Below, piece by piece: positions 4,137 through 6,807 of a DNA stretch of 6,807 nucleotides (positions are counted from its first letter, which is position 1; the number at the start of each line of letters is the position of its first letter). A model generated the notes under the pieces. It was not told where the DNA came from. It was given only the letters and a program-made list of their open reading frames with translations, and searched no databases. The stretch spans positions 1 to 6,807 of the forward strand of contig JBOGFC010000240.1 of the NCBI GenBank assembly GCA_050742155.1, read 5' to 3'. Source of the stretch: JBOGFC01 sp050742155. GTDB taxonomy: Bacteria; Actinomycetota; Acidimicrobiia; Spongiisociales; JALYHC01. The translations under genes were made by a program, and so were the position numbers.

Positions 4137-5231
4137 ATGAGCAAGCCGATGATCCGGCTCGACCGGGTCTCCAAGTCCTTCGGGGACACCGTGGCGGTGC
4201 AGGAGCTCTCGCTGGAGGTTCCCGAGGGGGAGATCGCCATCCTGGTGGGGCCCTCCGGGTGCGGCAAGACCACCACCCTCAAGATGATCAACCGCCTCAT
4301 CGAGCCCACCTCGGGCCGGATCGAGGTGGACGGGATGGAGATCCGCCAGGTGGAGCCGCACGAGCTCCGGCTGAGGATCGGCTACGTCATCCAGCAGGTG
4401 GGGCTCTTTCCCCACCGCACGGTCGCCCAGAACGTCGCCACCGTCCCCAGGCTGCTGGGCTGGGATGGCACTCGAATCGGGGATCGGGTTGATGAGCTGT
4501 TGGAGCTCACCGGGCTGGGGACGACCTTGCGGGACCGCTATCCGTCCGAGCTGTCGGGCGGCCAGCAGCAGCGGGTAGGAGTGGCCCGGGCGCTGGCCGC
4601 CGATCCGCCGGTCCTGCTGATGGATGAGCCGTTCGGGGCGGTGGACCCCATCATCCGCTCCCGGCTGCAGGACGAGCTGCTCGCCCTGCAGGAGCGCCTC
4701 CACAAGACCATCGTCTTCGTCACCCACGACATCGATGAGGCCATCAAGCTGGGCGACCGCATGGCCATTTTGAACATCGGGGGGGTGCTCGAGCAATACG
4801 GACCACCCGAGGACGTGCTGCGGGAGCCGGCCGGCCCCTTCGTGGAGCATTTCTTGGGCAGCGAGCGGGGGCTGAAGCGCCTCTCGCTGATCCAGGTGGG
4901 TCAGCTCCCCCTCGATCGCGGGCCGGTGGTGGCTCCCCAGTCGAGCGCCCGGGAAGCGGAGAAGGCGATGAGCCGCTATGGGGTGGACTGGGTGGGGGTG
5001 GCCGACGACCACCGCCTCTTGGGGTGGGTGTGGGCCAAGGACCTCGACCCCGACCGCCCGGTGGGCGAGCTCGGGGCCCGGCCGTTCCGAGTTCGGGTGA
5101 GCCCGGCCAGCACGCTCCGGGAGGCTCTCGACGCGGTGGTGAACTCCCGCACCCGGGTGGCGGTGGTGTACGACGACGACCGCTTCGTGGGGATGGTCAC
5201 CGTGGAGCAGATCTCAGAGGAGATCCTGTGA
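4137..5231 (+). CDS. opuCA: OpuCA/ProV-type osmolyte ABC transporter ATPase with CBS pair
   Basis: The ATP-hydrolysing subunit of a glycine betaine/choline/carnitine/proline importer, 364 residues from ATG 4137 (in-frame GTG 4131 and TTG 4125 add 2 or 4 residues). The nucleotide-binding domain is complete: Walker A GPSGCGKT (38-45), Q-loop within YVIQQVGLFPHRTV (83-96), signature LSGGQQQR (139-146), Walker B VLLMDE (159-164) and the H-loop His197 in FVTHDIDEA. GLFPHRTVAQNV and the IGGVLEQYG(P)PEDVL stretch are typical of the OpuCA/ProV branch. The last 100 residues form two degenerate CBS repeats, roughly 262-305 and 317-361, the second closing with RVAVVYDDDRFVGMVT. CBS pairs in this family sense ionic strength or bind c-di-AMP in Firmicutes; whether this one does is unknown. 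The stop overlaps the first permease start by 4 nt. Expression is likely from the palindrome-borne TAGGTT. Confidence 0.95.
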   Translation: MSKPMIRLDRVSKSFGDTVAVQELSLEVPEGEIAILVGPSGCGKTTTLKMINRLIEPTSGRIEVDGMEIRQVEPHELRLRIGYVIQQVGLFPHRTVAQNVATVPRLLGWDGTRIGDRVDELLELTGLGTTLRDRYPSELSGGQQQRVGVARALAADPPVLLMDEPFGAVDPIIRSRLQDELLALQERLHKTIVFVTHDIDEAIKLGDRMAILNIGGVLEQYGPPEDVLREPAGPFVEHFLGSERGLKRLSLIQVGQLPLDRGPVVAPQSSAREAEKAMSRYGVDWVGVADDHRLLGWVWAKDLDPDRPVGELGARPFRVRVSPASTLREALDAVVNSRTRVAVVYDDDRFVGMVTVEQISEEIL

Positions 5232-5902
5232 GGGCACTGGTGGCCCAGGCCTCCGGGGACCCGCTGGTCCGCTGGGACTGGGTGCTCGATCACCTCGGCG
5301 ACATCCGGGTCCAGCTCCTCGAGCACCTGTACCTGACCGGCCTGGCGGTGGGGGTGGGGTTCCTCATCTCCATGGTGCTGGCGGTGATCGCCCTCCGCTA
5401 CCGGCCGGCCTACGCGGTCATCACCGGCGTGGCCGGGATCCTCTACACCATCCCCAGCATCGCGCTCTTCACACTGCTGATCCCCTTCGTGGGGCTCTCG
5501 GTGCTCAACGCCGAGATCGCCCTGGTCAGCTACACCCTGCTCATCCTGGTCCGGAACATCGTGGTGGGGGTGGAAGGGGTACCGGAGGCGGTGCGGGAGT
5601 CGGCCCGTGCGATGGGTTACCGGCCCTGGAGGGCCTTCCTCGAGATCGACCTGCCGCTGGCCCTGCCGGTGATCCTCGCCGGGTTGCGGATCGCCACGGT
5701 GACGATCGTGGGGCTGGTCACCGTGTCGGCCCTGATCGGCCTGGGGGGGCTCGGGGCGTTCATCCTCGACGGGCTACGCCGCCTCTTCGCCACCCCCATC
5801 CTGGTGGGGACGCTCCTCTCGGTTGCCCTGGCGGTGGCCTTCGATCTCGTCTTCGTGGGAGCCGAGCGTCTGCTCACCCCCTGGGCGAGGACCAGAACCT
5901 GA
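5228..5902 (+). CDS. opuCB: OpuCB/ProW-type osmolyte ABC transporter permease
   Basis: A 224-residue inner-membrane permease with about five or six hydrophobic segments (near residues 34-57, 63-87, 95-113, 144-170 and 189-213). The cytoplasmic EAA loop that docks on the ATPase is clear: ESARAMGYRPWRAFLEIDLP, residues 124-143, with the invariant Gly130 and closing Leu-Pro. YTIPSIALFTLLIPF (73-87) and LIGLGGLGAFILDGL (169-183) are typical of betaine/choline importers. The reading frame stays open far upstream into the ATPase gene, but GTG 5228 is the right start: it overlaps the ATPase stop as GTGA, gives the normal family length and begins shortly before the first membrane segment. Translation is probably coupled to the ATPase. 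The TGA shares its last base with the next gene's ATG. It should pair with the second permease as a heterodimer. Confidence 0.93.
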   Translation: MRALVAQASGDPLVRWDWVLDHLGDIRVQLLEHLYLTGLAVGVGFLISMVLAVIALRYRPAYAVITGVAGILYTIPSIALFTLLIPFVGLSVLNAEIALVSYTLLILVRNIVVGVEGVPEAVRESARAMGYRPWRAFLEIDLPLALPVILAGLRIATVTIVGLVTVSALIGLGGLGAFILDGLRRLFATPILVGTLLSVALAVAFDLVFVGAERLLTPWARTRT

Positions 5903-6621
5903 TGGACTTCCTCTTCGACGTCCTGCGCTGGTTCGCCGACCCGGTCAACTGGCGGGGGACCGGCGGCATCCCCAACCGCGTCTACGAGCACTTGCAGCTC
6001 TCCGGACTGGCGGTGCTGCTGGCGGTGCTCCTGGCCGCCCCGGCCGGCATGATGCTCGGGCACGTGCGGAGGGGAGGAGTGGTGGCGGTGGCGGTCGTCA
6101 ACATCGGGCGGGCCATACCGTCCTTCGGCATCCTGGCGCTGGCTTTGCTCTTCACGCTGCGGGTGGGCCTAGGGCTGGGATTCTGGCCCACCTTCGTGGC
6201 TCTCTTCCTCTTGGCCCTCCCTCCCGTCTTCACCAACTCTTACACGGGGGTGCGTGAGGTCCCCGGTGAGGTGGTGGAGTCGGCCCGAGGGATGGGGATG
6301 CGAGAGAGGGAGATCCTGCAAGGGATCGAGCTCCCCCTCGCCCTGCCGGTGATCGCCGCGGCGGTGCGGGTGGCGGCGGTACAGGTGGTGGCTACCGCCC
6401 CGCTGGGGGCGCTGGTGGCCTGGGGGGGGCTGGGCCGCTACATCATCGACGGGCTGGCCCAGCGGGATTTCGTGGAGGTGTCTGCCGGAGCGATCCTGGT
6501 AGCGGCCCTGGCCCTGCTCACCGACGCCGGCCTGGGGCTCGGAGAGCGACTCGCCCTACCGGGCGGGATGCGCCCGGTAGGCCGGGCCCCGGAAGTGGTG
6601 CAGGCCGCTCATCCGGTCTGA
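5902..6621 (+). CDS. opuCD: OpuCD/YehW-type osmolyte ABC transporter permease
   Basis: The second membrane subunit, 239 residues, paralogous to the preceding permease. Hydrophobic segments lie near 31-53, 58-69, 74-91, 95-110, 146-172 and 192-214. The EAA loop ESARGMGMREREILQGIELP (126-145) has Gly132 and the Leu-Pro end. GRAIPSFGILALALLF (69-84) matches the AIPS block of the family, and WGGLGRYIIDGL (174-185) mirrors GGLGAFILDGL of its partner. The start ATG overlaps the stop of the first permease by 1 nt (TGATG), another coupling arrangement. The C-terminus carries a 25-residue hydrophilic tail (GGMRPVGRAPEVVQ region) after the last membrane helix. Together with the ATPase it forms the membrane part of the importer; the substrate itself is set by the binding protein, only the beginning of which is in view. 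Confidence 0.93.
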   Translation: MDFLFDVLRWFADPVNWRGTGGIPNRVYEHLQLSGLAVLLAVLLAAPAGMMLGHVRRGGVVAVAVVNIGRAIPSFGILALALLFTLRVGLGLGFWPTFVALFLLALPPVFTNSYTGVREVPGEVVESARGMGMREREILQGIELPLALPVIAAAVRVAAVQVVATAPLGALVAWGGLGRYIIDGLAQRDFVEVSAGAILVAALALLTDAGLGLGERLALPGGMRPVGRAPEVVQAAHPV

Positions 6622-6644
6622 GGGGAATAACCCCGGAAACCCGG

Positions 6645-6650
6645 TAGGTT
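6645..6650 (+). promoter_or_regulatory. Possible internal promoter -10 (TAGGTT)
   Basis: This is the same hexamer that occurs in both arms of the 4042-4092 palindrome. A start near 6657 would give a leader of about 52 nt. No -35 match is visible at a 17-18 nt spacer, and the hexamer can arise by chance. Confidence 0.25.
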
Positions 6651-6695
6651 CTTGGATGGTACGGCCGGTCTCGGTCGTGAAAGAGACTCCTAAAG

Positions 6696-6702
6696 AAAGG
6701 GA
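6696..6702 (+). promoter_or_regulatory. Ribosome-binding site of the terminal lipoprotein gene
   Basis: AAAGGGA lies 6 nt before ATG 6709. It is the clearest Shine-Dalgarno in the window and fixes the start of the truncated gene; the contrast with the leaderless-looking genes suggests strong translation. Confidence 0.6.
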
Positions 6703-6708
6703 ATACCC

Positions 6709-6807
6709 ATGCGGAACAAGCTCCGCACGCGGGTCCTCGGGGCGGCGTTCCTGGCGCTGGTGATCGGCGCCTGTGCGCCGGGTGAGGGCCCGGCCGGCGA
6801 GGGAGCC
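6709..6807 (+). CDS. opuCC: Lipoprotein N-terminus, probably the osmolyte-binding protein (partial)
   Basis: The first 33 codons of a gene cut by the window edge. The peptide has a basic n-region (MRNKLRTR), a hydrophobic core and a lipobox V-I-G-A-C with the lipidated Cys at residue 22, followed by a Gly/Pro/Glu-rich linker. This is a standard lipoprotein signal. The identity rests on position: it follows the ATPase and two permeases of an OpuC-type importer on the same strand and no other gene of that set is present in the window, so it is most likely the extracytoplasmic glycine betaine/choline-type binding protein (OpuCC/YehZ family). No ligand-binding residues, such as the aromatic cage, are inside the window. 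The gene symbol is therefore tentative. It has a good Shine-Dalgarno and an 87-nt spacer from the permease gene. Confidence 0.7.
   Translation, partial: MRNKLRTRVLGAAFLALVIGACAPGEGPAGEGA

Larger units (their letters stand above)
6622..6708 (+). other. 87-nt intercistronic leader with hairpins before the binding-protein gene
   Basis: GGGG-AATAA-CCCC (6622-6634) starts right after the permease stop. A weaker stem GTCTC/GAGAC (6668-6672 with 6683-6687, 10-nt loop) lies further on. Neither is followed by a T-run, so I do not call a terminator. Such spacers in ABC operons often raise or stabilise the binding-protein message relative to the membrane genes; that role is inferred. Confidence 0.35.

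Noticed and set aside
4047..5012. A leftward 321-codon ORF
   Set aside because: Antisense to the ABC ATPase in the codon-aligned frame; His/Leu/Pro/Gln-rich shadow.
5024..5227. An N-terminal extension of the first permease
   Set aside because: The frame is open but the extension is Pro/Gly/Arg-rich, overlaps the CBS part of the ATPase and exceeds family length; GTG 5228 gives the usual overlap and length.
6622..6634. Intrinsic terminator after the permeases
   Set aside because: The stem is only 4 bp and no T-run follows; the next gene belongs to the same operon.
6622..6708. A riboswitch ahead of the binding-protein gene
   Set aside because: I find no conserved aptamer core I know (for example ykkC/mini-ykkC or ydaO elements); only weak short stems.
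1..6807. CRISPR array, tRNA or rRNA genes
   Set aside because: No regularly spaced repeats and no cloverleaf or rRNA-like stretch were seen on either strand.

Overview
The window comes from a high-GC genome that looks actinobacterial. Supporting signs are GC-rich third codon positions, an F420-type oxidoreductase, two lipoproteins with Thr-rich linkers just after the lipobox cysteine, GTG starts, and TANNNT -10-like hexamers placed exactly 6 nt before a start codon, the geometry of leaderless transcripts. Class-level placement (perhaps Acidimicrobiia-like) is only a guess.

Left region (1-1962): a 31-codon C-terminal tail of a rightward gene enters from outside and may be the end of a transposase. 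Two leftward genes follow, probably one transcript: an acyl-CoA dehydrogenase and, 46 nt downstream, a small lipoprotein with a PsbP/DcrB-like look. Region 1963-2380 is mostly non-coding but holds a candidate 49-codon leftward ORF, two short inverted repeats and a strong candidate leaderless promoter.

Middle region (2381-4092): a rightward NTF2-like lipoprotein gene runs tail to tail into a leftward F420-dependent, FGD-like luciferase-family oxidoreductase; their 3' ends overlap by 20 bp. The oxidoreductase lies head to head with a transporter operon. The gap between them contains a 51-bp nested palindrome whose two 14-bp arms each carry an outward-facing TAGGTT. This is the most striking non-coding structure in the window.

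Right region (4093-6807): an OpuC/ProU-type compatible-solute ABC importer. The order is ATPase with C-terminal CBS pair, permease, permease, then the start of a lipoprotein that is most likely the substrate-binding protein and is cut by the window edge. The first three genes overlap by 4 and 1 nt, so translation is probably coupled. An 87-nt gap with a small hairpin and another TAGGTT precedes the last gene. The operon would import glycine betaine, choline, carnitine or proline-like osmolytes. The shared dyad suggests that transporter and oxidoreductase could be co-regulated, but their biochemical link is unknown. No wholly new multi-gene system is evident; the novel points are regulatory architecture and small details.
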